From: an uncultured Verrucomicrobia subdivision 3 bacterium
GTDB taxonomy: Bacteria > Verrucomicrobiota > Verrucomicrobiia > Limisphaerales > UBA11358
DNA length: 54,065 bases
NCBI GenBank assembly: GCA_903922735.1
Contig: CAIXUZ010000063.1
Coordinates: forward strand, 1-54,065
Direction of reading: 5' to 3'
The notes under the pieces were generated by a model, which made no database searches, was not told the DNA's origin, and worked only from the letters and a program-made list of their open reading frames with translations. The position numbers and the translations under genes were made by a program. Shown here one piece after another: positions 25,471 to 33,356 of this stretch (position 1 is the first letter of the stretch; each line of letters begins with the position of its first letter).

Positions 25471-26505
25471 GTGCTCGCTCAACCTGACCCCAGCCATCGC
25501 CGCGGCCTGCTCGCCGGCGGCAATTGGATCGTTGACCACGTCAAAATGATTGACGTCTGGCCGGCGCAGGATGCACTCGCCAACATCTCCGCCCAAGCCG
25601 ATGGCAACGGCGGCGGTCCCTACAACCTCACCAAGAATCTCGCCAAGCTCGGTTGCGGCTTTCCGCTTGGCGGTGTCGGCTTGATTGGCCGCGATGCCGA
25701 CGGCGAAGCGATCTTACGCGATTGCGCCTCGCATGGAATTGACGCCCGAGCGATTCAACAAGTGGCCACCGCGCCGACTTCCTACACCAACGTGATGACC
25801 GTGACGAGCACGGGCCGGCGCACTTTTTTCCATCAGCAGGGCGCCAATGCGCTGTTAGACCTGACTCATTTCGATCTGACCCAAACGAACGCGCGGATTT
25901 TTTATCTCGGCTACCTGTGTCTTTTGAAAACCTTGGACCAAGTTGACGCAACCGGACGCACCAAAGCAGCACATTTGTTCGAGCAAGCGCGCGCTGCCGG
26001 CTTGACGACCGTGGCGGATCTGGTGAGCAATGAATCCAGCGATTTTGCAGCCATTGTGAATCCTTGCCTGCCGCAGTTGGATTATCTTTTCCTGAACGAA
26101 TACGAACTCGCGCACCTCGTGAGGGCGGCAGCGAGCAAAATCCCGACGCAATTGGAAGCACAGGCGCGCGAAGTTTTGCAGCGAGGCGTGCATCGCGCGG
26201 TCATCGTGCATTTGCCGGAAGGCGCATTGTGTGTTCCCACGGCTGGAGCGGTCATCTGGCGGCCGGCGGTGCGCGTGCCGGCCAATCTGATTGTGGGAAC
26301 CGCCGGTGCCGGCGACGCGTTCAGCTCCGGTTTTTTGCTGGGCCTGCACGAAGGCTGGGATTTTCAACGGTGCCTGGAACTCGGCGTTTGCGCCGCCGCC
26401 GCTTCCTTGCGCGACGCGACTTGTTCCGCTGCCGTCGAATCCTGGCAAAATTGTCTTGCGCTGGGCCGCAAAATGGGTTTTCACGCTGACTTGCAAATCA
26501 AATGA
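25471..26505 (+). CDS. PfkB-family carbohydrate kinase
   Basis: A 344-aa cytoplasmic kinase of the ribokinase family, started by GTG at 25471. The family start is seen in ADGNGGGPYNLTKNLAKLGC and FPLGGVGLIGRDADGEAILR (gly-rich substrate side). The ATP/anion-hole signature is GTAGAGDAFSSGFLLG, residues 276-291, with Asp282 as catalytic base. The substrate may be a ketose or a 2-keto-3-deoxy acid; sequence alone does not decide. Its stop overlaps the ATG of the next gene by four bases (ATGA), so the two are translationally coupled. Confidence 0.9.
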   Translation: MLAQPDPSHRRGLLAGGNWIVDHVKMIDVWPAQDALANISAQADGNGGGPYNLTKNLAKLGCGFPLGGVGLIGRDADGEAILRDCASHGIDARAIQQVATAPTSYTNVMTVTSTGRRTFFHQQGANALLDLTHFDLTQTNARIFYLGYLCLLKTLDQVDATGRTKAAHLFEQARAAGLTTVADLVSNESSDFAAIVNPCLPQLDYLFLNEYELAHLVRAAASKIPTQLEAQAREVLQRGVHRAVIVHLPEGALCVPTAGAVIWRPAVRVPANLIVGTAGAGDAFSSGFLLGLHEGWDFQRCLELGVCAAAASLRDATCSAAVESWQNCLALGRKMGFHADLQIK

Positions 26506-27728
26506 TCCGTTCTCTCGACCAAAAACTGGCGGCGATTCACGCCAATCCGCAGACGAAGGAATTCATCCTCGCCGACGCGAAGGACGCCGACATGGCGTTT
26601 GGCGTGCGTGCGCCAGGCCCACGCAGCTACCTCGCCCGGCACGGCGCGCGGCCTGCGCAATTTTCTCCGGAAGTCTGGACGCGCGACGAATACGGCCACC
26701 GCAATCTGCCCGAGTTTCTCGACATCATCCGCGAGGTCGTCCATCAAGGTTTGGTGGACATTTTACTCATGTCCGCTTATGTCAACGAGCAGCTCACCAT
26801 CAAGGAAGGCTTGTTCAAGAATTCCGCCGTCACGCCCGCCGCGCGCGCGAACGACACCACGGACGTCTGGGCCGTGCGCCACGGCTGCTACACGCGCGAA
26901 CCGTCGCAGCCGTTTCGTTCGGCTAATATTGACCAGATTCAATGCGGCCAGATCGAGTGCGATCGCACGACGGATGATTTTCCGGGCGCGAACCTCGGCT
27001 TGTATTCGCTGACATTCGTCAACGAGCTCAAACAGGATCGCGAGGCGCTGCTGTGGTATAAAGAATTTCGCGAGGAAGCCGAACGCAAAAAGTTCCGGCA
27101 TTTCCTCGAAGTCTTCGATCCGAATGTGAGCAGCGGCATTGCGCCGGAGAAGCTGGGCGAATTCATCAACGACAATATTATCCGCACATTGGCCGGCGTG
27201 CCGGATTCGGGCCGTCCTGATTTTCTAAAGATTGTTTATCATGGACCGAAAGCGATGGAAGAACTCGCGCAGTATGATCCGAATCTCATTGTGGGCATTC
27301 TTGGTGGCAGCGCGGGCACGACGTATGACGCGTTCAAGCTGATTCACGACGCGCAAAAATACGGTGCGCGCGTGGCGCTCTACGGCCGCAAAATCAACAA
27401 TGCGGAACATCAGCTTGCGTTTATTGAAATGCTGCGACACATCACGACCGGGAAAATTTCGCCGGAAGAAGCCGTCCATGCCTACCACGGTGTTTTGCAG
27501 GCCAAGGGCATCAAGCCGCATCGTGCGCTGGTTGATGATTTGAAAACCACCGACCAAGCGATGAGTTACGACGGCAGCGCGGCGCGGCGTGCCACGGCGG
27601 AAATCCGCAACAATCCGCTGGCCAAAACAACTTCTTCCGCCTGGCCCAAGCGCACTGACGGCTCGCCAGATTTTGAGAAGATGAATTCCGCCCAGCGACT
27701 CACCTACGACCGCGCGCGGCTGAGCTGA
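26502..27728 (+). CDS. Unrecognised beta/alpha-barrel-like protein, aldolase candidate
   Basis: A 408-aa cytoplasmic protein with no signal peptide. I cannot name its family. It has the rhythm of a TIM barrel, with strands such as GLVDILLMSAYVNEQL, FLKIVYHGPKAM, LIVGILGGSAGTTYDAF and GARVALYGRKINNAE. The last two blocks resemble the C-terminal end of class I aldolases, where a Gly-Ser-rich loop binds phosphate. It sits between a sugar kinase (4-bp overlap) and a ketose/aldose isomerase (10-bp gap). A role as aldolase on the phosphorylated product is inference from that order. Lysines that could form a Schiff base are present, but I cannot assign one. Confidence 0.6.
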   Translation: MIRSLDQKLAAIHANPQTKEFILADAKDADMAFGVRAPGPRSYLARHGARPAQFSPEVWTRDEYGHRNLPEFLDIIREVVHQGLVDILLMSAYVNEQLTIKEGLFKNSAVTPAARANDTTDVWAVRHGCYTREPSQPFRSANIDQIQCGQIECDRTTDDFPGANLGLYSLTFVNELKQDREALLWYKEFREEAERKKFRHFLEVFDPNVSSGIAPEKLGEFINDNIIRTLAGVPDSGRPDFLKIVYHGPKAMEELAQYDPNLIVGILGGSAGTTYDAFKLIHDAQKYGARVALYGRKINNAEHQLAFIEMLRHITTGKISPEEAVHAYHGVLQAKGIKPHRALVDDLKTTDQAMSYDGSAARRATAEIRNNPLAKTTSSAWPKRTDGSPDFEKMNSAQRLTYDRARLS

Positions 27729-27738
27729 CCTTTTTAAG

Positions 27739-28347
27739 ATGAAACGTTCTGAGATCAATCGCGCCTACCGGCGGGCGAAATTGTGCTTCAAGAAGAACCG
27801 CTGGAAGCTCCCGCCGGAGCCGCGCTGGGACATCACCGATTTCGGCTTGGGCGAGTTCACCAAAACCGGCCTCGTGCTCATCAACCTCGCGGAGGAAACG
27901 GAGTATTGCGAGAAGCTGATGTATTGCCGCAAAAGCCAGATCACGCCGCTGCACACGCACGCCAGGAAAAAGGAGGACATCATCTGCCGGCAAGGGCGAC
28001 TGGCAATAGAACTTTGGGCCGGGCATCCGCAAAAAACGGCCAAGGGAAAACAGCTTCATCTGAAACGAAATGGCGAAGAAGTTGCCGTCTGCTCTGGCGA
28101 AGTCATCGAATTGGCAGGCGGCGAGCGTGTGACGTTGACCCCGGGAATTTATCATGCTTTCTGGGGCGCTTCAGTCGAGTGCGTCATCGGCGAAGTTTCC
28201 ACCGCCAACGATGATGTGAATGACAATTATTTTGTGAATCCAGACATCGGCCGTTATCCCGGCATCCAGGAAGACGAGCTTCCCCTCGTGCGCCTCGTCA
28301 GCGAAAGGCAATCACCCGCGCCGCGTCCAGTATTTGACCCGGAATGA
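27739..28347 (+). CDS. D-lyxose isomerase-type cupin
   Basis: A 202-aa protein of the D-lyxose ketol-isomerase family. The start MKRSEINRAYRRAKLCF and the block WDITDFGLGEFTKTGLVLIN are typical. The metal site of the cupin is visible as ITPLHTHARKKEDI (His, His, Glu) and a later LTPGIYHAFWG histidine. The sequence VIGEVSTANDDVNDNYFVNP is also a family hallmark. Known members interconvert D-lyxose and D-xylulose or D-mannose and D-fructose, using Mn2+. It ends the kinase operon, so its product may feed the kinase. Confidence 0.88.
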   Translation: MKRSEINRAYRRAKLCFKKNRWKLPPEPRWDITDFGLGEFTKTGLVLINLAEETEYCEKLMYCRKSQITPLHTHARKKEDIICRQGRLAIELWAGHPQKTAKGKQLHLKRNGEEVAVCSGEVIELAGGERVTLTPGIYHAFWGASVECVIGEVSTANDDVNDNYFVNPDIGRYPGIQEDELPLVRLVSERQSPAPRPVFDPE

Positions 28348-28370
28348 AAAGTAATTTCCTATCAGTTGAA
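28312..28370 (+). repeat. Diverged direct repeat, right copy
   Basis: Matches the left copy at 25327-25384: identical first 19 bases, then AATTTCCTATCAGTTG at the same offset. The first 36 bases are coding (end of the isomerase gene) and the rest is downstream. The remaining space to the tRNA gene (28371-28638) shows no gene or clear terminator. Confidence 0.6.
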
Positions 28371-28638
28371 AGGCTGTGGTGGCGTGGGTAGGACTGATGA
28401 ATCCATTTATGGCTACATCAATTACCGCAACGCGACAAGTGAAGGCATCAAATGTGCCAAAAGGCAAATTACGCCAGGCAGTTCAAGCCAAAATGTTTTA
28501 TAACTTTATTTCGCTGGCGGCCCGTAAAGAGGCCATTTCGCTTTAAAGAAAGGCTTGGTCGCATACACCAGTGAGGACGGGATGCGCGATGATTGGGTCA
28601 ATTGGCTCTAATCATACGGGGTGTCGGAAATGGGGAAA

Positions 28639-28715
28639 TGGTCGGAGCGACAGGATTCGAACCTGCGACGTCTTGCTCCCAAAGCAAGTGCTCTACCAGG
28701 CTGAGCTACGCTCCG
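28639..28715 (-). tRNA. tRNA-Pro (anticodon TGG)
   Basis: Read on the minus strand, the 77-base gene forms a full cloverleaf. Acceptor strands are CGGAGCG and CGCTCCG with discriminator A, and CCA is encoded. The D-arm carries AGCTCAGCCTGGTAGAGC. The anticodon stem CTTGC/GCAAG encloses the loop TTTGGGA, giving anticodon TGG for proline. The T-arm has GGTTCGAATCC. The layout matches bacterial tRNA-Pro. No integrase or att-like duplication lies beside it. Confidence 0.95.
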
Positions 28716-28909
28716 ACGCGCCGCCATTGTCCCGACTTTCCGCCGCGGCGCAATGAAATTCCCGTGGCCGCGGCAGCTTAAACCGGCCCTTCTTCATCAT
28801 GTTTCCGGGAAGATTATGATAATGATGGCGATCAAGATCCGGCAGCCGCGCAAATTCTCCGGCCGAAGTTCTGCTCGACGCTGCCGCCGAACGCGGTTAG
28901 GTTTTCGCC

Positions 28910-30145
28910 ATGTCAAAGGAAGCGCACACCACGCCCGGCAAAATCAATCTCCGCCGGCCCGATGTGATGGAAGCCGTCTCAGCCCAGGTGCTGTCGCATT
29001 ACCGCAGCGAGATTGTGGAGAGCATCCGCGCCAATGGCGGCGTGCTGGCCGCCGGCGGGCTCACCGTCAAGCTGGCGAAGGAATTCGGCTTTTGCTACGG
29101 CGTGGAACGCGCCATTGATCTCGCGTACGCCGCGCGAAAATATTTTTCCGACGTGGCGCCGAACACGCCGATTTACCTGCTCGGCGAAATCATCCACAAC
29201 CCGGAGGTCAACGACCAGATCCGCAACATGGGCATCAAAATCATCGCCCCCAAGCCGACCGACGAGGAAGTGGAGCAACTGGAATCCGGGGATGTGGTCA
29301 TCATTCCCGCCTTCGGCACCGAGGTCAGCACCCGCAAGAAAATTGAAGCCAAAGGCTGCGTGCTGGTGGACACGACCTGCGGCGACGTGATGAGCGTCTG
29401 GAAACGCGTGCGGCAATACTCCAAGGAGCACGTCACCAGCATCATCCATGGCAAAGCCAAGCACGAGGAAACCAAGGCCACCACGTCACAGGCGCGAGCC
29501 TACGGCAGCGGGCATTACCTCGTCGTCTACAACCTGGCGGAGACGGATTACGTCTGCAATTTCATCCTCCACGGCGGCGACAAGCAGGAATTTCTGAAAA
29601 AATTTGACGGGGCATTTTCCGCCGGCTTCGACCCGGACCTGCATCTGCAAGCCGTCGGCGTGGCCAATCAAACCACGATGCTACGGGGCGAAACCGAGGA
29701 GGTGCAGCGCCGATTCCGGGCAGTCATGGAAAAAAAATACGGCGCGGACAGCATCGGCAGCCATTTCCGCTTTTTCGACACGATTTGCGGAGCGACGCAG
29801 GACCGGCAGGACGCGCTGGAGAAAATGCTCCTCGACCCGCCCAGCCTGCTCATCGTCGTCGGCGGCTACAACTCCTCCAACACCTCGCACCTCGCTGAGA
29901 TGGGCGAGGCCAAGCTGCCCACCTACTTCATCAAAAACGCGGCCAAGATGCAGTCGGACAAACTGATCGTGCATTACAACCAGCACAAAAAAGAAGAGGT
30001 GGAAACCCACGACTGGCTGCCCGCCGGCAACCTCACCGTGGGCATCACGGCCGGCGCCAGCTGCCCGAACAATCTGATCGAAGACACCATCCGCCGCCTG
30101 TTTGAACTGCGCGGCATCTGCGTGCAGGAATTACTCAAAAAATAA
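28910..30145 (+). CDS. ispH: 4-hydroxy-3-methylbut-2-enyl diphosphate reductase
   Basis: IspH, the last enzyme of the MEP pathway, makes IPP and DMAPP from HMBPP using a [4Fe-4S] cluster. At 411 aa it belongs to the longer form also found in cyanobacteria and plants rather than the 316-aa E. coli type. The three cluster cysteines are seen in FGFCYGVERA (Cys62), DTTCGDVMSVWKRV (Cys157) and DTICGATQDRQ (Cys293). VVGGYNSSNTSHLAE and GITAGASCPNNLIEDTI are conserved substrate-binding blocks. The start at 28910 leaves a leader of about 45 residues before the core, normal for this form. The first MEP enzyme gene, dxs, is also in this window, 18.5 kb away. Confidence 0.95.
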   Translation: MSKEAHTTPGKINLRRPDVMEAVSAQVLSHYRSEIVESIRANGGVLAAGGLTVKLAKEFGFCYGVERAIDLAYAARKYFSDVAPNTPIYLLGEIIHNPEVNDQIRNMGIKIIAPKPTDEEVEQLESGDVVIIPAFGTEVSTRKKIEAKGCVLVDTTCGDVMSVWKRVRQYSKEHVTSIIHGKAKHEETKATTSQARAYGSGHYLVVYNLAETDYVCNFILHGGDKQEFLKKFDGAFSAGFDPDLHLQAVGVANQTTMLRGETEEVQRRFRAVMEKKYGADSIGSHFRFFDTICGATQDRQDALEKMLLDPPSLLIVVGGYNSSNTSHLAEMGEAKLPTYFIKNAAKMQSDKLIVHYNQHKKEEVETHDWLPAGNLTVGITAGASCPNNLIEDTIRRLFELRGICVQELLKK

Positions 30146-30164
30146 TGATGCTTTTATGGTTGAC

Positions 30165-30187
30165 AAATGATGATATTTGAATCATTT
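30165..30187. promoter_or_regulatory. Inverted repeat, likely vapBC operator/promoter
   Basis: AAATGAT and ATCATTT form a perfect 7-bp inverted repeat separated by nine bases, just before the antitoxin ATG (30195). A consensus TTGACA at 30160-30165 abuts it, a good -35. Toxin-antitoxin operons are usually repressed by their own complex at such a site; that use here is inference. Confidence 0.45.
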
Positions 30188-30194
30188 TGACGAC

Positions 30195-30398
30195 ATGAGA
30201 ATGACAGTCGAATTGGACGAAAAAACCATGGATGAATTGTTGAAGGTCACCGGCCACAAAAAGAACAGCCCGGCGGTGGCGTTCGCCGTCCGGGATTTTA
30301 TCAACCGGAAAAAGGCGAAGGATTTCGGCCGGATGTTGCGGGAGGGCAAGTTTGATTATCCCGCCACGAACGCCGAAACCGAGGCCCGCGACGTTTGA
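30195..30398 (+). CDS. VapB-like antitoxin
   Basis: A 67-aa protein starting MRMTVELDEKTMDELLKVTG, a ribbon-helix-helix type N-terminus as in VapB antitoxins of the DUF2191 type. The middle has AVAFAVRDFINRKKAKDFGR, and the C-terminus is short and charged. A TTG at 30177 would add six residues, but the ATG at 30195 suits the conserved start. It precedes the PIN-domain gene by 6 bp and should neutralise it and repress the operon. Confidence 0.82.
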   Translation: MRMTVELDEKTMDELLKVTGHKKNSPAVAFAVRDFINRKKAKDFGRMLREGKFDYPATNAETEARDV

Positions 30399-30404
30399 CC
30401 CGTC

Positions 30405-30824
30405 ATGGTGCTCGTGGATTCATCGGTGTGGATCGAGGCGCTGCGCCGGGACGGCCGGCTCGACGTCAAGCTCGCGCTGGAAGGCTTGCTGGAGGAATAC
30501 GAAGCCGCCTGGTGCGGGCCGGTAAAACTCGAAGTGCTCGGCGGCGCACGCACGCAGGATCGCAAGGCCCTGGAGGAACAGTTCCTCTGCATCCCTTATT
30601 TTCCGATGCAGGACGCCGCCTGGGAAGCGGCAAAAAAACTGGCCTGGCGGCTGCGCGACAACGGCTGCACCGCGCCGTGGAACGACATTTTGATCGCCGC
30701 ACTTTCCGTCAAGGCCGACTGCCGCATTTACGCCGTGGACAAGCATTTTGACCTGATGGTTCAAAGCGGGGCGGGCATCCGGCTTTACCGGCCGGGCTAC
30801 GGCGGCAAATACGATCCCAATTGA
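30405..30824 (+). CDS. vapC: VapC-like PIN-domain toxin
   Basis: A 139-aa ribonuclease-type PIN protein. The N-terminal VLVDSSVWIEALRRDG holds the first catalytic Asp, VKLEVLGGARTQ the conserved Glu, and WNDILIAALSVKADCRIYAV a downstream Asp and then DKHFD a further one, which together bind Mg2+. VapC toxins cut RNA, often tRNA. With the small upstream partner it forms a type II toxin-antitoxin pair between ispH and dgt; such pairs are easily exchanged between genomes. Confidence 0.88.
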   Translation: MVLVDSSVWIEALRRDGRLDVKLALEGLLEEYEAAWCGPVKLEVLGGARTQDRKALEEQFLCIPYFPMQDAAWEAAKKLAWRLRDNGCTAPWNDILIAALSVKADCRIYAVDKHFDLMVQSGAGIRLYRPGYGGKYDPN

Positions 30825-30833
30825 TTTTCATTT

Positions 30834-31994
30834 ATGCCTCGCACCCGTTTGGATCTCGAACACCTAGAACGCCAGTTTCTGGCTCCCTACGCCCAGTTCA
30901 GCGGCGACACACGCGGCCGGAAATTTTCCGAAGCCCCGCCCGTCTGGCGCACGCAATACCAGCGCGACCGCGACCGCGTCATCCATTCGCGCGCCTTCCG
31001 CCGGCTGGAATACAAGACGCAGGTTTTTCTCAACGGCACCGGCGACCATCTACGAACGCGGCTCACCCACACCATCGAAGTGGCGGCCATTTCGCGCAAT
31101 CTTTCCAGCGCGCTGAAATTAAACACGGATCTGGCGGAAACCATCGCCCTGGCGCACGACCTCGGCCATTCCCCCTTCGGCCACAAGGGCGAAACCGTTT
31201 TGAACGAGCTGATGCGCGGGCACGGCGGCTTTGAACACAACCAGCACAGCCTTCGCCTCGTGGAAGAGCTGGAACAGAAATATCCCGGCTTCCAGGGGCT
31301 GAATCTTTCCTGGGAAGTGCTCGAAGGCCTGGCCAAACATCAAACCGCCTTTGACCGGCCCGGCGTTAAAAAAGGTTTCATCGCAAAAAATCCGTCGCTC
31401 GAAGCCCAGATCGCCAATCTCGCCGACGAAATCACCTATTACAGCCACGACCTCGATGACGGCCTCGACTCGGAATTGCTTTCGGAAAAGGAATTGTGCC
31501 GCCACGTCCGCGTCTGGGACCAAGCCGCGCGCCATGTCAAGAAGGAGCACGGCGCATTACCCGACGAATGCCGGCGCTACTTTACCATCCGCACCATCAT
31601 CGACCAGCAAATCAGCGATGTCATCGCCAACAGCGAGCGGCTGATCCAAGCGAGCGGCGTCGAATCGGCGGATGACGTGCGCCGCCAGGCCAAGCCCTTG
31701 ATCCAATACAGCCCGGAGCGCCGCAAACTGAATCTCGAACTGCGCCGCTATCTCTACCAAAATCTGTATTTCAACCCCGTCGTCAACGAGCCGCATACCC
31801 GGGCGAAACAATTATTGAAAGACCTGTTCGCCTATCACCTGACGCATCCCGACACCATCGTCGGCTTCACGCCCAAGCGCACCGGCCGCGTCAGCCGACA
31901 CCGCTCCGTGTGCGATTATATCGCCGGCATGACCGACCGCTACGCCATCCAGGAACACCAACGGCTATTCGGCAACACGCTCAAATTCGGGTGA
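30834..31994 (+). CDS. dgt: Deoxyguanosinetriphosphate triphosphohydrolase
   Basis: A 386-aa HD-domain dNTPase that hydrolyses dGTP (or other dNTPs) to nucleoside and triphosphate. The N-terminal RVIHSRAFRRLEYKTQVFLN and the metal motif His79 (RLTHTIEVA), His108-Asp109 (LAHDLGHSPFGHKGE) are typical, with the later DEITYYSHDLDDGLDS providing another Asp. Length fits the shorter dNTPase-type branch rather than the 505-aa E. coli Dgt. Its 3' end overlaps the convergent folK gene by 14 bp. Confidence 0.92.
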   Translation: MPRTRLDLEHLERQFLAPYAQFSGDTRGRKFSEAPPVWRTQYQRDRDRVIHSRAFRRLEYKTQVFLNGTGDHLRTRLTHTIEVAAISRNLSSALKLNTDLAETIALAHDLGHSPFGHKGETVLNELMRGHGGFEHNQHSLRLVEELEQKYPGFQGLNLSWEVLEGLAKHQTAFDRPGVKKGFIAKNPSLEAQIANLADEITYYSHDLDDGLDSELLSEKELCRHVRVWDQAARHVKKEHGALPDECRRYFTIRTIIDQQISDVIANSERLIQASGVESADDVRRQAKPLIQYSPERRKLNLELRRYLYQNLYFNPVVNEPHTRAKQLLKDLFAYHLTHPDTIVGFTPKRTGRVSRHRSVCDYIAGMTDRYAIQEHQRLFGNTLKFG

Positions 31995-32529
31995 CACTTT
32001 CACCGGCGGGCAACAAGGCGAGCAACTCAGCCACCGTCTTTCCCTGCCCCGGCAGGATCAGGACCGACGCAATCTCGTTCAACGGCTGCAGCACAAACCG
32101 GCGCAAGTGCGCCCGCGGATGCGGCAATATCAGCTCCGGCGAATCACACAGCTCATCGCCAAACGCGATCAAATCCAAATCCAGCGGACGCGGCTCGTTC
32201 AAAACTTTTTTCGGCAGGCGACCGAATTCATTTTCCACATCGCGCAGTTTTTTCAGCAGCGAGGCGGGCGTCTCGCCGCGGAGCGGAGTCAAGGCGGCCA
32301 CCGCGTTCAAGAATAACGGCGAGCCCGGCGGACAAGCCACCGGCGTCGTCTGCCAGAGGGAGGATTTTAGAATCGGGCGGTCCGAAAAAGCCTGGAGCCG
32401 CGCCAGCGCCGCGCCGAGGATTTTTGCAGAGTCGCCCAGGTTTGAACCGAGGGCGATGCAGGCCAGTTTTGAAGTTTTAGTTTTGAGTTTTGAGTTCAAA
32501 GGCGCTTCCCACAGATAACTCAAAATCAA
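31981..32529 (-). CDS. folK: HPPK, folate biosynthesis
   Basis: 2-amino-4-hydroxy-6-hydroxymethyldihydropteridine pyrophosphokinase. The core signature is IALGSNLGDSAKILGAALAR, then KSSLWQTTPVACPPGSPLFL and the Mg2+/ATP motif PRPLDLDLIAFGDE, then LPHPRAHLRRFVLQPLNEIA. The start is unclear: no ATG lies at the right place, and the frame is extended upstream only by TTG (32529) through A/T-rich repeat sequence (SKLKTKTSKL) that is shared with the inverted repeat at 32463-32550. The true protein may be 160-175 aa. It is the third gene after dapA and dapB on the same strand. Confidence 0.9.
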   Translation of the reverse strand: MILSYLWEAPLNSKLKTKTSKLACIALGSNLGDSAKILGAALARLQAFSDRPILKSSLWQTTPVACPPGSPLFLNAVAALTPLRGETPASLLKKLRDVENEFGRLPKKVLNEPRPLDLDLIAFGDELCDSPELILPHPRAHLRRFVLQPLNEIASVLILPGQGKTVAELLALLPAGESVTRI

Positions 32530-32550
32530 GAATTAAAAACCAAAAATCAT
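32463..32550. repeat. Palindromic tandem-unit element (folK/dapB boundary)
   Basis: Left arm GTTTTGAAGTTTTAGTTTTG and on for about 32 bases in roughly 7-8 nt units. The right arm, reversed, reads GATTTTTGGTTTTTAATTCT and onward, ending TTTTGAGTT. Together they make a stem-loop with an interior of about 20 bp (GGCGCTTCCCACAG). It covers the presumed start of folK and the end of dapB. The architecture matches the other elements on this half of the window. Confidence 0.6.
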
Positions 32551-33281
32551 TTCAGTCCCAGCACGGCCTGCATGTCATAGATGCCGGGAGGCTGCCGCAC
32601 GACCCACGCCGCCGCGCGCAAGGCACCGTTGGCAAACGTATCGCGACTGGAGGCCTTGTGCGCCAGCTCCACGCGCTCGCCGGTGTTCGCAAAAATGACC
32701 GTGTGGTCGCCGACGACATCACCGCCGCGAATCGAGTGGACACCGATTTCGCCCGGCGTGCGCGCGCCGACAATGCCCGCACGACCGTGCCGCGCGGTCT
32801 CGTTCAGGCGCACCTTGCGCACATCCGCCAGGATTTCCGCCAAAGATTTTGCGGTGCCGCTCGGAGCATCTTGCTTCAGGCGATGGTGCATCTCGACGAC
32901 TTCGAGATCGAAATCCGGGCCGAGAATTTCCGCCGCCTTACGCGTGAGCCAGAACAGGGTATTGACGCCGGTGGAAAAATTCGACGTCCAGACCATCGGA
33001 ATGGCTTTCGCCAGCTTGCGAATTTCGAACGTCTCGGTATCGCTCTGGCCGGTGGTGCCGATGACCAGCGCCTTTTGATGCTGCGCGCACAGCGACGCGA
33101 CCTGGACGGTCGTGGCGTGCGAACTAAAGTCAATCACCGCATCGCACGAGCCGATGACGGCAGCAAGATCGTCGCCCGCGTCCACCCGGCCGGCAAGTTC
33201 CAGCCCTTGATGCTGGGGCAGGCAATGCACGAGCGCCTGGCCCATGCGGCCCTTGTATCCGTTGATGATGATTTTAGTCAT
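32547..33281 (-). CDS. dapB: 4-hydroxy-tetrahydrodipicolinate reductase
   Basis: DapB, the second dedicated step of lysine and diaminopimelate synthesis, 244 aa. The NAD(P)H motif is IIINGYKGRMGQALVHC, the IGTTGQSD block and WTSNFSTGVNTLFWL are typical, and the active-site motif is VEMHHRLKQDAPSGTAKSLA with its His pair and Lys. RGGDVVGDHTVIFANTGERV closes the family pattern. The ATG at 33281 is chosen because the frame upstream of it is repeat sequence. It follows dapA on the same strand, 74 bp downstream. Confidence 0.95.
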   Translation of the reverse strand: MTKIIINGYKGRMGQALVHCLPQHQGLELAGRVDAGDDLAAVIGSCDAVIDFSSHATTVQVASLCAQHQKALVIGTTGQSDTETFEIRKLAKAIPMVWTSNFSTGVNTLFWLTRKAAEILGPDFDLEVVEMHHRLKQDAPSGTAKSLAEILADVRKVRLNETARHGRAGIVGARTPGEIGVHSIRGGDVVGDHTVIFANTGERVELAHKASSRDTFANGALRAAAWVVRQPPGIYDMQAVLGLK

Positions 33282-33282
33282 A

Positions 33283-33356
33283 GGAGTTGGGAGCTGGGAG
33301 CTGGCAGATGGGGTCAGGCTGCTTGCCCAACTTCCAACTTCCATCTCCCCTCTGCT
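33283..33356. repeat. Palindromic tandem-unit element (dapB/dapA spacer)
   Basis: Left arm: GAGTTGG GAGCTGG GAGCTGG CAGATGG, a heptamer repeated four times with small changes. The right arm reversed reads GAGATGG AAGTTGG AAGTTGG G. The whole dapA-dapB spacer is this inverted repeat. It could fold into a hairpin in the transcript between the two genes. Confidence 0.65.

Noticed and set aside
28639..28715. tRNA-Pro as integration site of an island covering the CAZyme region
   Set aside because: No integrase gene and no repeated tRNA 3' end were seen within the window.
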